This document shows, in pieces, positions 32,797 to 43,044 of a DNA stretch of 64,000 nucleotides. Source of the stretch: Glycocaulis profundi (GTDB taxonomy: Bacteria > Pseudomonadota > Alphaproteobacteria > Caulobacterales > Maricaulaceae); NCBI GenBank assembly GCA_007050995.1, contig VJOU01000003.1, positions 1-64,000 on the forward strand. The letters are read 5' to 3'. A program made the position numbers and the translations under genes. The notes below the pieces were generated by a model. The model ran no database searches, was not told the DNA's origin, and worked only from the letters and a program-made list of their open reading frames with translations. Numbering within the stretch: position 1 is the stretch's first letter; every line of letters starts with the position of its first letter.

Positions 32797-33608
32797 CTAC
32801 CCCCAGATCGCCGATCTGAGCATGTTCAGGGCGACGAGCGCGAGCCCGATTGCGAAGGCCTGCCGCAGGCGGGCGGCGTTCAGGCGGTGGGCGAGCTTCG
32901 CTCCGAGAGGCGCCACGAAGACCGCGCTGGCGGCGAGGATCGCGAACCCGGCCATGTTCACATAGCCCAGCGAGAAGGGCGGCAGGCCCTCCTGCCCCCA
33001 CCCCACGGCGATGAAGCCCAGCGCGCCGGGCAGCCCGATGGCGACGCCGAAGCCCGACGCCGTAGCGACCGCGACGTGGATGGTCCGGCCATAGATGGAC
33101 AGCAGCGTCACCCCGAACACGCCCCCGCCGATGCCCATCAGCGAGGAAAGCACGCCGATCACGATGCTGAGCAGGCCGCGCGCGGGCTGTCCCGGCGGCT
33201 CGTCGGCCAGCTTCCAGTCGGGGCGCCCGAAGAAGAATTGAAGGCTGAGGATCAGGCCCACCACCGCGAACAGGGCGACCAGTCCCCGGGTGGGGATGAA
33301 GCCCGCCACCGCCGAACCCAGAAGCGCGCCCAGCACGATGAAGGGCGTCCAGGTCTTCAGGATGGCGAAATCGACCGCGTTGTGCTTCGCGTGGGCGCTC
33401 AGCGACCGCAGCGAGGTGACCACGATCACCGCCAGCGAGGTGCCCACCGCGACGTGCATGGCGTGGTCTGAAAAGCCCAGCAGGCTGAGGGAATAATACA
33501 GGGCGGGCACCATCACGACGCCGCCGCCGATGCCGAACAGGCCCGCGATCAGCCCGGCGAACAGGCCCGCGGCGAACAGCGCCGCGAACAGGGTGATGTA
33601 GAGTTCCA

Positions 33609-33609
<1 letters not shown>
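32797..33609 (-). CDS. TauE/SafE-type membrane exporter
   Basis: This 270-residue protein has about eight membrane helices in two homologous halves, each with the family motif GLFGIGGGVVMVP (about 23-35) and SLMGIGGGVFGV (about 155-166). Members export sulfite, sulfonates or other anions. The ATG shares one base with the dusA stop (TGATG), so it is coupled to dusA. The substrate is not predictable. Confidence 0.9.
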
Positions 33610-34598
<989 letters not shown>

Positions 34599-34731
34599 GG
34601 GCCGCCATATAGCCGAGGGCGCCCGCTCAGGCCAGTTCGCGCCGCTTTCACGTTCGCGCCAGCCGCCGTGACGGAACCGCAATGGCCCGCTAGCCTTTCG
34701 TTCAATGACGAGAACCAAGGGAGGAGTTCCG

Positions 34732-35778
34732 ATGAGAACCCTGATGACGAGCACGTCGCTGGCCGCCGTTCTGGCGCTGGCCTCCGCTTCCTCGCTGGCC
34801 GCGCAGGACGCGGTTTCCGACCCCGCCATCGACGCGGAGGTCTCCGCGGTCCATCCCGCCACGGTCGACATCACCGAATGGGACGTGGAGTGGGAGGAGA
34901 GCCGCCCGCGCGATCCCTATGTCGCGCCTGACGGCACGATCTGGTTCGTGGGCCAGCGCTCACACTATGTCGCCACGCTCGACCCCGCCACCGGGGAGAT
35001 GGAGCGGATCGACCTCGTGGACGGCGCGGGTCCGCACACCGTGATCGCGGACGAGAACGGCGCCTGGTACGCGGGCAACCGGGTGGGCCATATCGGCTTC
35101 ATCGACGGCGAAAGCCATGAGATCGAGATCATCGACCTGCCCGGCGACGGCCCGAACGACGCCCACACGATGGACTTCGATTCTCAGGGCAATATCTGGT
35201 TCACCGTCCAGGGCGGCAATCAGATCGGCTATCTGGACGTGGCCACCCGCGAGGTGGAGATCTGGGACGTCGAGACCGAGGGCGCCCGGCCCTACGGCAT
35301 CCTGGTCGCCGAGAACGACCAGCCCTGGGTCGTCCTGTTCGGGACGAACAAGCTGGCCACGGTCGAGAACGGCGCGGTGCGCGAGATCGACCTGCCCCGC
35401 GAGGAGACCCGGCCCCGGCGCATGGCCATCACCGAGGACGGCCAGATCTGGTACGTCGATTACGCGGACGGCTATATCGGCCGCTACAATCCTGACAGCG
35501 AAGAGATCGACGAATGGCGCACCCCGTCCGCGGGCGAGGCGGCGCCCTACGCCATGACCAGCGACGGCGACGGCATGCTGTGGTTCGTGGAATCGGGACC
35601 TGAGCCGAACCTGTTCGTGGGCTTCGATCCGGCGACCGAGACCTTCACCGAGCCGGTTCCGGTGCCCTCGGGCGGCGGCACGGTGCGCCACATGGTGTTC
35701 GACCCCGTCGCCAACGCGATCTGGTTCGGAGCCGACACCAACACCATCGGCCGCGCCACGATCCAGAGCGCCCGGTGA
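34732..35778 (+). CDS. Secreted Vgb-like beta-propeller protein
   Basis: The 348-residue product has a signal peptide (to about residue 24, SLAAQ) and repeated blade motifs such as APDGTIWFVGQRSHYVATLD, SQGNIWFTVQGGNQIGYLD, EDGQIWYVDYADGYIGRYN and GDGMLWFVESG, as in virginiamycin B lyase/streptogramin lyase-like seven-blade propellers. Vgb linearises streptogramin B, but most family members have other or unknown roles, so I do not infer resistance. GGGAGGAG precedes the ATG. Its stop overlaps the next start as GTGA. Confidence 0.85.
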   Translation: MRTLMTSTSLAAVLALASASSLAAQDAVSDPAIDAEVSAVHPATVDITEWDVEWEESRPRDPYVAPDGTIWFVGQRSHYVATLDPATGEMERIDLVDGAGPHTVIADENGAWYAGNRVGHIGFIDGESHEIEIIDLPGDGPNDAHTMDFDSQGNIWFTVQGGNQIGYLDVATREVEIWDVETEGARPYGILVAENDQPWVVLFGTNKLATVENGAVREIDLPREETRPRRMAITEDGQIWYVDYADGYIGRYNPDSEEIDEWRTPSAGEAAPYAMTSDGDGMLWFVESGPEPNLFVGFDPATETFTEPVPVPSGGGTVRHMVFDPVANAIWFGADTNTIGRATIQSAR

Positions 35779-36305
35779 TCCGGTCCGGGCTGGCGGCGGC
35801 CCTCATGGCCGCCGCCGCCTCCCCCGCCTTCGCCTTCCCCGAAGGCGCGCTGCTGGGCCATACCGGCGGTTTCGGAGAGGAGCACTGCGCGGCCTGTCAT
35901 TTCGGCGGAGCGCGCCATGACGATCTCGACCTGGCGGTGGAGGGGCTCGACCTCTACGCGCCGGGCGAGCGGTATGAGTTCTTCGTCAGGATCGCCGATC
36001 CGCGCGGCGAGGTGGCGGGCTTCCAGCTCGCCCTGCGCTTCGAGGACGGCTCGGACGCGGGCGCGCTGGAGGCTGTGGACGACGGCGCGCAGACCGGCGA
36101 CCTGGACGGCGTGACATACGCCAGCCACGACCGCCCGCAGGCGCTGGAGGACGGAGAGGCGGTCTGGCGCCTGTCATGGACCGCGCCGGACGCGGCCTCA
36201 GGCCCGGTCACCCTGTCCGCCGCGGGGGTCAGCGGACCGGACGACCAGTCGCCCATCGGCGACAGCACGCACCTGCTGGAGCTTCAGCTCGCGTCCGAGG
36301 ACTGA
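35775..36305 (+). CDS. Secreted CxxCH protein with Reeler-like domain
   Basis: This 176-residue protein starts with GTG overlapping the propeller stop (GTGA). It has a signal peptide (about 1-20), then a single c-type haem motif CAACH preceded by GGFGEEH, then a beta-sandwich region with GERYEFFVRIADPRGEVAGFQL-like features (GEVAGFQLALRFED) resembling reelin-like/choice-of-anchor domains. It probably is a periplasmic monohaem protein matured by the Ccm system encoded at 60107-63925. The coupling suggests it works with the propeller. The last 22 bases overlap the convergent symporter gene. Confidence 0.75.
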   Translation: MIRSGLAAALMAAAASPAFAFPEGALLGHTGGFGEEHCAACHFGGARHDDLDLAVEGLDLYAPGERYEFFVRIADPRGEVAGFQLALRFEDGSDAGALEAVDDGAQTGDLDGVTYASHDRPQALEDGEAVWRLSWTAPDAASGPVTLSAAGVSGPDDQSPIGDSTHLLELQLASED

Positions 36306-37735
36306 CGCCGCCACGTGAAGACGACGATCAGGGCCGGGATCCACGGGAAGACGCGCTCGAAGGGCGAGCCCGGTAGCGCGGCGAGATAGCCCAGCGGCCC
36401 GTCCGCGCCCAAGCTGCGCAGCAGGAAGAACAGCGCGCTCAGCCCGAAGCCCAGCGCCATCGCGGTCAGGATCGCGCCCGCGGCGGGCTCGACCCGCATG
36501 ATCCGCGCCACCACGACCGGCCCGAAGGCCGCGCCCAGCGCCGACCACGAGAACAGCACCCGGTCGAAGATGGTCGCGGGCACCGACAGGGCCATGACCA
36601 CCGCCATCGCGCACAGCACGGTCATCACGATGCGCGAGATCAGCACCTCCCGGCCCGCGAACCGCCGCGCCACGCCCAGATCGTGGCTGACCGCCGCGGA
36701 GGTGGCGATCAGCAGCGAGTCCACCGTGGACATGACCGCCGACAGCACCGCGGCGATCACGATCCCGGCCAGCACGGCGGGCAGCAGGTCGGCGGCGAGA
36801 ACGTAAAGCAGCCCTTCGCCCATCTCCGCCCCGCCCAGCAGGGCGCGGCCGGACAGGGCCAGCGTGACCATCCCCGTGAAGACGATCAGCCCCCAGCCCA
36901 GCGCCACGGCGAAGCCGGTCTTGCGCGCGCGGTCGTCCTTGAGCGCCATCAGGCGGGAGAAGAGTTGGGGCTGGCCCAGCGTGCCCAGGCCGATCCCGGC
37001 GATGCCCAGCGCGAAGCCGATGAAGATGAACGCCCCCCGCTCGCCCGTGACGGAAAGATAGGCGGAGGGCTCGTTGGAGGCGAGGGTCTGGAAGACCTCG
37101 CCCGGCCCGCCCGCCGCGATCAGGGCCAGCGCGGGCAGCATCACCGCGATGAGGGCCATCATGCCCGCCTGGATCGTGTCGGTGACGCTGACCGCCCAGA
37201 ACCCGCCCAGCAGCGAGTAGAGCAGGATCACGGCGGCGCCGATCAGCACGCTCTCGGCCCGGCCCAGCCCGAACTGCCCCTCGAAGGCCAGCGCGGCGGC
37301 GCCGAACTGGGCGGCGATGTAGAAGATGAAGCAGAACAGGACCAGCAGCGCTGCCGCGCTGCGCACCGCGGCGGCCGCGCTTCCGGCGCGGGCGGCGAGG
37401 AAGTCGCCCAGCGTGACCTGGCCCTCGGCGGCGGACTCCTCGCGCAGCCGCCGCCCGAACCAGCCCCACATCACCGCATACCCGCCCAGTATGCCCGGGG
37501 TCATCCACAGCGCGCTCAGGCCTTCGGCGTAGATGAAGCCCGACACGCCCAGCAGCACCCAGGCCGAGGAGGTGGAGGCGGCGTAGCTCAGCCCCGCCAC
37601 CCATGGGCCCATCGCCCGGCCGCCCAGATAGAAGTCGGTCTCGGTCCGGTTCAGGCGCGCGGCCCACACCCCCACCCCGATCAGCACCAGCTTGTAGGCC
37701 ACCAGCGTGGCCAGCACCGCCGCGTTCGCATCCAT
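36284..37735 (-). CDS. putP: Sodium:solute symporter (PutP-like)
   Basis: This 483-residue member of the SSS family has about 13 membrane helices. The N-terminal TETDFYLGGRAMGPWVAGLS and SSAWVLLGVSG segments and the GTLGQPQLFSRLMALKD loop are typical of sodium/proline symporters, including the Na2-site Ser/Thr stretch near the SVDSLLIATSAAVSHD motif. Proline is the most likely substrate but is not proven. GGAGGAAG precedes the ATG. The 3' end overlaps the CxxCH gene on the other strand. Confidence 0.88.
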   Translation of the reverse strand: MDANAAVLATLVAYKLVLIGVGVWAARLNRTETDFYLGGRAMGPWVAGLSYAASTSSAWVLLGVSGFIYAEGLSALWMTPGILGGYAVMWGWFGRRLREESAAEGQVTLGDFLAARAGSAAAAVRSAAALLVLFCFIFYIAAQFGAAALAFEGQFGLGRAESVLIGAAVILLYSLLGGFWAVSVTDTIQAGMMALIAVMLPALALIAAGGPGEVFQTLASNEPSAYLSVTGERGAFIFIGFALGIAGIGLGTLGQPQLFSRLMALKDDRARKTGFAVALGWGLIVFTGMVTLALSGRALLGGAEMGEGLLYVLAADLLPAVLAGIVIAAVLSAVMSTVDSLLIATSAAVSHDLGVARRFAGREVLISRIVMTVLCAMAVVMALSVPATIFDRVLFSWSALGAAFGPVVVARIMRVEPAAGAILTAMALGFGLSALFFLLRSLGADGPLGYLAALPGSPFERVFPWIPALIVVFTWRRQSSDAS

Positions 37736-37818
37736 GTCCGGCTTCCTCCCCGTTTCGGCTCCAGCATAGACGGCGGAGGGCCGGATGCAGCCCCTGCCGG
37801 TTTCGTCCGTTCTTCCTG

Positions 37819-37847
37819 TTGGAAAGCGCGCGGGGCGCGTCTAGAAG
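37819..37847 (+). promoter_or_regulatory. Possible mgtE promoter
   Basis: TTGGAA (37819-37824) and TAGAAG (37842-37847) are 17 bases apart, 46 bases before the chosen mgtE start. Both hexamers are imperfect. Confidence 0.35.
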
Positions 37848-37892
37848 GGCCGCGGCTTCCCGGCCCGAAATCCCGACAGAAGGATGCCTGTC

Positions 37893-39194
37893 ATGGCCCT
37901 CACCGACCTGCCCGCCGAGTGGATCGAGGAAGAGACCCACCCGGCCGACATCGCCGCGCATCTGTCGGAGATGGAGCCCGACGAGGCCTGGCCGCTGATG
38001 AAGGCCCTGCCGCTGGACGTGCAGGCGGAGGTGTTCGGCTATCTGCATCCCGAGACCCAGGGCCCGCTGATCGACAAGATGAGCCGCAAGCAGGTCTCCG
38101 CGCTGATCACCGAAATGGACGCGGACGACCGGGCGGACGTGTTCAACCGGCTCAGCGAGGAGCAGCAGGAAAAGCTGATGCCCGGCCTGGCCCAGGTCGA
38201 GCGCGAGAACATCCGCAAGCTGGCCGCCTACGAGGAGGGCACCGCCGGGGCGATCATGACCTCGGACTACGTCACCCTGTCGCCGGACCTGACCGCCAAG
38301 CGCGCCATCGAGCAGCTTCGCCACGAGGCGCCGGACAAGGAGACGATCTACCGCGCCTACGTGGTGGACGCCGAGCGCCGCCTGATCGGCACGGTGCGGC
38401 TGCAGGAGCTGATCCTGGCCGAGCCCTCCACGCCCATCTCCGAGCTGATGGAGGAGGATCCGATCCACGTCCTGGTCGACGAGGATCAGGAGCAGGTCGC
38501 GCGGATGATCGCGCGCTATGACATCATCGCCATTCCCGTGGTCGATCACGAGCATCATCTGGTCGGCATCGTCACCCACGATGACGCGATCGACACGCTC
38601 GAGGAAGAGGCCACCGAAGACTTCCAGAAACTGGGCGCGAGCGGCGCCATCGGCCAGTCGGTGCGCCGGGCGGGCATCTCGATGCTCTACCGCGCGCGGA
38701 TCGGCTGGCTGGTCCTGCTGGTGTTCGGCAATCTGCTGTCAGGCTTCGGCATCGCCTATTTCGAGGACACCATCGCCGCGCATCTGGCGCTGATCTTCTT
38801 CCTGCCCCTGCTGATCGCGTCAGGCGGCAACGCCGGCTCGCAGGCCTCCACCCTGATGGTGCGCGCGATGGCCACCGGGGACGTGAGGTCCAAGGACTGG
38901 GCGCGGCTGCTGGGCCGGGAGGCGCTGGTCTCGCTGCTGCTGGGCCTGTCCATGGCGGTGGCGGTGTCGGGGCTGGGCTTCTTCCGGGGCGGGCCGGAGA
39001 TCGCCGCGGTGGTGGCGATGTCGATGGTCTGCATCGTCATCGTGGGCAGCCTGATCGGCATGTCCCTGCCCTTCATCCTCTCGCGCTTCAACCTCGACCC
39101 CGCGACCGCCAGCGCCCCGCTGGTGACCTCCATCGCGGACGCCACCGGCGTGGTCATCTACTTCTCCATCGCGACGCTCGTGCTGTTCACGTGA
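37893..39194 (+). CDS. mgtE: Magnesium transporter MgtE
   Basis: This 433-residue Mg2+ channel/transporter has the three expected parts: an N domain of helical repeats (about 10-115), paired CBS domains (about 120-240, with EEDPIHVLVDEDQEQVARMI), and a five-helix membrane domain beginning near residue 270 and containing LLIASGGNAGSQASTLMVRA and the late ASAPLVTSIADATGVVIYF segment lining the pore. AAGG lies 9 bases before the ATG at 37893; the ATG at 37884 is possible. No Mg-responsive leader is seen in the short 5' region. Confidence 0.95.
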   Translation: MALTDLPAEWIEEETHPADIAAHLSEMEPDEAWPLMKALPLDVQAEVFGYLHPETQGPLIDKMSRKQVSALITEMDADDRADVFNRLSEEQQEKLMPGLAQVERENIRKLAAYEEGTAGAIMTSDYVTLSPDLTAKRAIEQLRHEAPDKETIYRAYVVDAERRLIGTVRLQELILAEPSTPISELMEEDPIHVLVDEDQEQVARMIARYDIIAIPVVDHEHHLVGIVTHDDAIDTLEEEATEDFQKLGASGAIGQSVRRAGISMLYRARIGWLVLLVFGNLLSGFGIAYFEDTIAAHLALIFFLPLLIASGGNAGSQASTLMVRAMATGDVRSKDWARLLGREALVSLLLGLSMAVAVSGLGFFRGGPEIAAVVAMSMVCIVIVGSLIGMSLPFILSRFNLDPATASAPLVTSIADATGVVIYFSIATLVLFT

Positions 39195-39262
39195 TGTGAG
39201 AGGGAGCAGAAAAGCCCCCTTTCGAAGAAGGCTCGTCCGACGCGAAGCGTCACCAGCGCAAA

Positions 39263-39321
39263 CGCGCGCCCGCAGCGAAGCGAGGACCGACTGACCGGAG
39301 GGAAGGAGGACAGAGAAAAAA
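39263..39321. repeat. Dispersed intergenic repeat, copy 3
   Basis: It shares CGCGCGCCCGCAGCGAAGCG and GACAGAGAAAAAA with copy 1, nearly identical at both ends, with a slightly diverged centre. It lies between convergent mgtE and the amidohydrolase, with its A-rich end facing the minus-strand gene. Confidence 0.62.
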
Positions 39322-39332
39322 CTCCCCCCTCC

Positions 39333-39368
39333 GGCCCTTCGGGCCACCTCCCCCGCAGGCGGGGGAGG
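39333..39368. terminator. Paired hairpins between convergent genes
   Basis: GGCCC-TTC-GGGCC (39333-39345) is followed by CCTCCCCCGC-AG-GCGGGGGAGG (39347-39368), with 10-bp perfect arms. No T tract follows directly. Such CTCCCC/GGGGAG units are common 3' repeats in related genomes (recalled). They could terminate or trim both convergent transcripts. Confidence 0.5.
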
Positions 39369-39387
39369 AAACCCGGCACGTCTTCGC

Positions 39388-41415
39388 CTACTCGATCATC
39401 GTCACGGCAGGCGCTTCGATGAAGGGGCGGATGCCGAACTCGGGATAGATGTCGGCGGGGAAGTAGACCCGGCCGTCGGCGGCGACCATGGAGATGGTCT
39501 TGACCGCCTTGAAGTCCTCGGTCGGGTCGCCCGGCACCAGGAAGAAGTCGGCCAGATAGCCCGGCTCGATCCGGCCCAGCTCGTCGCCCTCTCCCAGATA
39601 TTCGGCCATGCCGTGGGTGGCCCAGGCGAGGATTTCCGCCGGAGTCATGCCGATGCGCTGATACAGCTCCAGCTCGCGGTGGAAGACGAACGACCCGCCC
39701 ATGTCCGTGCCCGGCACCATGAAGATGCCCCGTTCGCGCATCAGCGCCAGCGTGTCGGTGATCTTCTCGAAGGCCGCGCGATAGGCCCGGTCGTCGTTCT
39801 CGTCGGCGATCTCGCTCATGGCCGTGCGCGCGCTGCGCTGGCTGGAGACCGGCATGTGGTCGATGTAATCGACCGCGCTCTCGCTCAGCACCCCGTTGCG
39901 CGACATCGTCAGCGCCTCATGGATGGCGAAGGTGGGGTCGATGGCGATGCCCGCCTCGGCCATGGAGTCGATGGTCGATTGGACCTTTTCGCTCTCAAGA
40001 TCGAGGTCTTCGAGCCGCCGCAGGGCGGTCAGCCTGAGAAGGGTGCGCGTGTCCTCGCCCTCTTCGAGCACCCAGCCGAGCATGAGCTGGTTGATGTGGG
40101 TGATCTCGTCATAGCCCGCCGCGATCATGGTGTCGGCGTTGGTGAAGGCGGGCACATGGCCGGACACCCGCATGTCCCGCTCGCGCGCCGCGGCGATCAC
40201 GGCCTCGATCCAGGCGGGGTTCATGGAGTTGTAGATCTTGATCTGGTGGAACCCGCCGCGGTCGGCATAGCGGTGGACCGCCTCGACGGCCTCGTCCTCG
40301 GTGGACACCAGCTCGCCGTTGTTGGAGCTGAACGGGCTCGCCCCTTCGATGAAGGCGGAACGATAGACCCGCGGACCCGCGATGCGGCCTGACTGGATGT
40401 TGGCGATCATCCGGTCGAGGACGTCGTTGTTGTTGCCCATGTCACGCACGCTGGTCACGCCCGCGGCGATGTTCAGGAACGAGCCGGTCTCGCTGGTGTG
40501 GGCGTGCATCTCGAACATGCCGGGGATGAGCGAGCCGCCCGCCCCGTCGATCTCCATCTCGCCGGGCGCCGAGGGCGTGTCGACCGGATCGACCGACGCG
40601 ATCCGCTGGCCCTCGACCACGACCGACACGGGATCGCCCAGCGACTGGGTCAGCGGATCGAACACCCGCACGTTCCGCACCCGGATCGGGCCGTCATGGG
40701 GATTGGCGACGCGCTCCTGGATATCCTCGAACCGCGACGAACCGTAATCGCCCGCCCGCTCGCGCAGCCGCTCGTCCTCGCCCTCGAAGCCCTGTGCCAG
40801 GATCGAGAAGCCCGGCGAGATCGAACCGAAGAACGCCTCCCCGTCCATCAGGAAATAGGACGGGTTCAGGCTGGTGCCCGACATGGCCCAGGCCGTGACC
40901 TCGCGGGTCTCCTCGCCGTTCGAGACCGTCAGGGTCTCCATCTCGGTCAGGCGCAGATCGCCGCCCGGCAGGGCGGGCATCGTCATGTCCTCAGCGGCCA
41001 TCAGCGCGCGGGCCATGATCGCCATGGTGTAGGGGCTGGAGTTCTGGGGCGCGTAGAAGACCGGGCCGTCCACGGAAGCGGAGCCCTCCCCCGTGCTGTC
41101 GCGCCAGCGGGCCTCGCCGCCGGACAGCTCGAACATCTCGTCCACCTCGTTGCCGAAGGTGGTCGCGCCCTCGATGGTCCAGGCCACCGGCAGACCGTCC
41201 TCGCCCAGCGTCACGGTCTCGTTGTAGGTGGGACCGCGGCCGTTGTTGCGGAATTCGTAGAAGATCGCGTAGCCGGTCTCGGTCCGCGACACGTCCAGCG
41301 CGCCGATCTCGGTGCCCGACGTCATGACGGTGAAGACCTGATTGTCTTCCGCCGAAGCCGCCCCGATGGCGAATGTGAACAGGAAAGCGCCCGCGAGGGC
41401 GGTGGTTGCGCGCAT
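39388..41415 (-). CDS. Secreted amidohydrolase (imidazolonepropionase-like)
   Basis: This 675-residue metal-dependent hydrolase has a signal peptide (about 1-22), an extra beta-rich N-terminal region of about 240 residues, and a C-terminal amidohydrolase barrel with metal-site His residues H304 and H306 in FEMHAHTSE, then VSGHVPAF, DEITHINQL and VPGTDMGG. Such periplasmic forms include prolidase-like and dipeptidase enzymes; the substrate is uncertain. GGGGAG precedes the ATG. It stands alone between convergent mgtE and divergent gcdH. Confidence 0.88.
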   Translation of the reverse strand: MRATTALAGAFLFTFAIGAASAEDNQVFTVMTSGTEIGALDVSRTETGYAIFYEFRNNGRGPTYNETVTLGEDGLPVAWTIEGATTFGNEVDEMFELSGGEARWRDSTGEGSASVDGPVFYAPQNSSPYTMAIMARALMAAEDMTMPALPGGDLRLTEMETLTVSNGEETREVTAWAMSGTSLNPSYFLMDGEAFFGSISPGFSILAQGFEGEDERLRERAGDYGSSRFEDIQERVANPHDGPIRVRNVRVFDPLTQSLGDPVSVVVEGQRIASVDPVDTPSAPGEMEIDGAGGSLIPGMFEMHAHTSETGSFLNIAAGVTSVRDMGNNNDVLDRMIANIQSGRIAGPRVYRSAFIEGASPFSSNNGELVSTEDEAVEAVHRYADRGGFHQIKIYNSMNPAWIEAVIAAARERDMRVSGHVPAFTNADTMIAAGYDEITHINQLMLGWVLEEGEDTRTLLRLTALRRLEDLDLESEKVQSTIDSMAEAGIAIDPTFAIHEALTMSRNGVLSESAVDYIDHMPVSSQRSARTAMSEIADENDDRAYRAAFEKITDTLALMRERGIFMVPGTDMGGSFVFHRELELYQRIGMTPAEILAWATHGMAEYLGEGDELGRIEPGYLADFFLVPGDPTEDFKAVKTISMVAADGRVYFPADIYPEFGIRPFIEAPAVTMIE

Positions 41416-41599
41416 GTCAGTCTCCCCGGATGCGTCGTGGTTTTTCAGAACGCTAGCAGCGCCCGCGCCCGCTGTCTGCGCGCGGCGCTGGAGTTCACGC
41501 GATTGCGTTCAGGGGATTTGCCCCGGCGCGGCGCGGGGGTAGGTTCACGCCAGACCGCGCGCTCAGGGCGCGCCCTCACCCGCTTACGACGAGGACATC

Positions 41600-42790
41600 A
41601 TGGCCAAGGACGCCGCCGGCAGTCTTTCCTTCCGCTGGGACGACGCGCTGCATTTCGAGACGCTGCTGACCGAAGACGAGCGCATGGTCTGGGAGACCGC
41701 CCGGGGCTACGCCCGCGACAAGCTGCTGCCGCGGGTGGTGCAGGCGGCGCGCGAGGAGAGCTTCGACCGGGCCATCATGACCGAGATGGGCGAGCTGGGC
41801 CTTCTGGGCGCGACCCTGCCCGAGCAGTATGGCGGCTCGGACCTCAGCCACGTCGCCTACGGCCTGATCGCGCGCGCCGTCGAGGGCGTGGATTCGGGCT
41901 ACCGCTCGGCCATGAGCGTGCAGTCCTCGCTGGTGATGCATCCGATCTTCGCCTTCGGCACGGAAGCCCAGAAGAAGAAATACCTGCCCAAGCTGGCCAG
42001 CGGCGAATGGGTGGGCTGTTTCGGTCTGACCGAGCCGGACGGCGGCTCCGATCCCGGCGCGATGCGCACGACCGCGAAGAAGATCGATGGCGGCTACGTG
42101 CTGAACGGCGAGAAGATGTGGATCACCAACTCGCCCATCGCGGACCTCGCCGTGGTCTGGGCCAAGCTGGACGGCGAGATCCGCGGTTTCGTGGTCGAGC
42201 GCGGGACCGAAGGCTTCGAGACGCCCAAGATCGAGGGCAAGATGAGCCTGCGGGCGTCCATCACCGGATCGATCTCGCTGAATGACGCGAAGGTGGGCGA
42301 GGACGCCCTGCTGCCCGAGGTGAAGGGCCTGCGCGGTCCGTTCTCGTGCCTGAACAAGGCGCGTTACGGCATCGCCTGGGGCGCGATGGGCGCGGCGGAG
42401 TTCTGCTTCCACGCCGCGCGCGAATACGCCATGGAGCGCGTGGTCTTCGGCAAGCCCATCGCCGCCACCCAGCTGGTCCAGAAGAAGCTCGCCGACATGC
42501 AGACCGAGATCGCGCTGGGCTTCCAGGGCGCGCTCCAGCTGGGCCGCCTGCTCGATCAGGGCGCCTGGGCGCCCGAGGCCATCTCCCTGATGAAGCGCAA
42601 CAACTGCGGCAAGGCGCTGGCCATCGCCCGCGAGGCCCGCGACATCCACGGCGGCAACGGGATCGCCGAGGAGTATCACGTGCTCCGCCACGCGGTGAAT
42701 CTGGAGACCGTGAACACCTATGAAGGCACCCACGACATCCACGCCCTGATCCTGGGCCGCGCCATCACCGGCCATCAGGCCTTCGCGTGA
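41600..42790 (+). CDS. gcdH: Glutaryl-CoA dehydrogenase
   Basis: This 396-residue acyl-CoA dehydrogenase oxidises and decarboxylates glutaryl-CoA to crotonyl-CoA in lysine/tryptophan degradation. [16 protein letters not shown] and [17 protein letters not shown] are FAD/substrate signatures. The catalytic Glu (E375) lies in [20 protein letters not shown], and the [18 protein letters not shown] segment is characteristic of GCDH. Its stop overlaps the next gene as GTGA. Confidence 0.95.
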   Translation: MAKDAAGSLSFRWDDALHFETLLTEDERMVWETARGYARDKLLPRVVQAAREESFDRAIMTEMGELGLLGATLPEQYGGSDLSHVAYGLIARAVEGVDSGYRSAMSVQSSLVMHPIFAFGTEAQKKKYLPKLASGEWVGCFGLTEPDGGSDPGAMRTTAKKIDGGYVLNGEKMWITNSPIADLAVVWAKLDGEIRGFVVERGTEGFETPKIEGKMSLRASITGSISLNDAKVGEDALLPEVKGLRGPFSCLNKARYGIAWGAMGAAEFCFHAAREYAMERVVFGKPIAATQLVQKKLADMQTEIALGFQGALQLGRLLDQGAWAPEAISLMKRNNCGKALAIAREARDIHGGNGIAEEYHVLRHAVNLETVNTYEGTHDIHALILGRAITGHQAFA

Positions 42791-43044
42791 GCCTGCCCGA
42801 CATCGTCGGCATCGCCGGCATTTCCTGCGTTCTGGGATGCTATTACCTAGTGCAGGCGGGCCGGATGGAGGCGCGCTCCATCCGCTACCAGGTCATCAAC
42901 ATGATCGGCTGCGCGCTGATCCTGTATTCGCTGGCCTATGCGTGGAATCTGCCCTCGGCGATCATCCAGGTGGTCTGGTTCGCGATCAGCGGCTTCGGGC
43001 TGGTCAGGACCCTGCTGAAACGCCGTCCGGCTCCGGCGGGATGA
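42787..43044 (+). CDS. CBU_0592-type small membrane protein
   Basis: The 85-residue protein has three hydrophobic segments (about 4-23, 36-53 and 56-77) with the [18 protein letters not shown] stretch of this family. It starts with a GTG that overlaps the gcdH stop, so it is translationally coupled to it. The function is unknown. The last 41 bases overlap the end of the convergent transporter gene. Confidence 0.85.
   Translation: MSLPDIVGIAGISCVLGCYYLVQAGRMEARSIRYQVINMIGCALILYSLAYAWNLPSAIIQVVWFAISGFGLVRTLLKRRPAPAG

Noticed and set aside
34732-35778. Streptogramin resistance lyase
   Set aside because: Only the propeller family is visible; the protein is exported and paired with a haem protein, so an antibiotic-resistance call is not supported.
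37848-37892. Magnesium riboswitch (M-box) before mgtE
   Set aside because: The leader between the possible promoter and the start is under 50 bases, too short for an M-box.
36198-38579. Very long antisense open frames (793 codons minus, 612 codons plus at 36683-38521)
   Set aside because: They are codon-position shadows of putP and mgtE; their translations are Gly/Arg/His-rich and lack domains.
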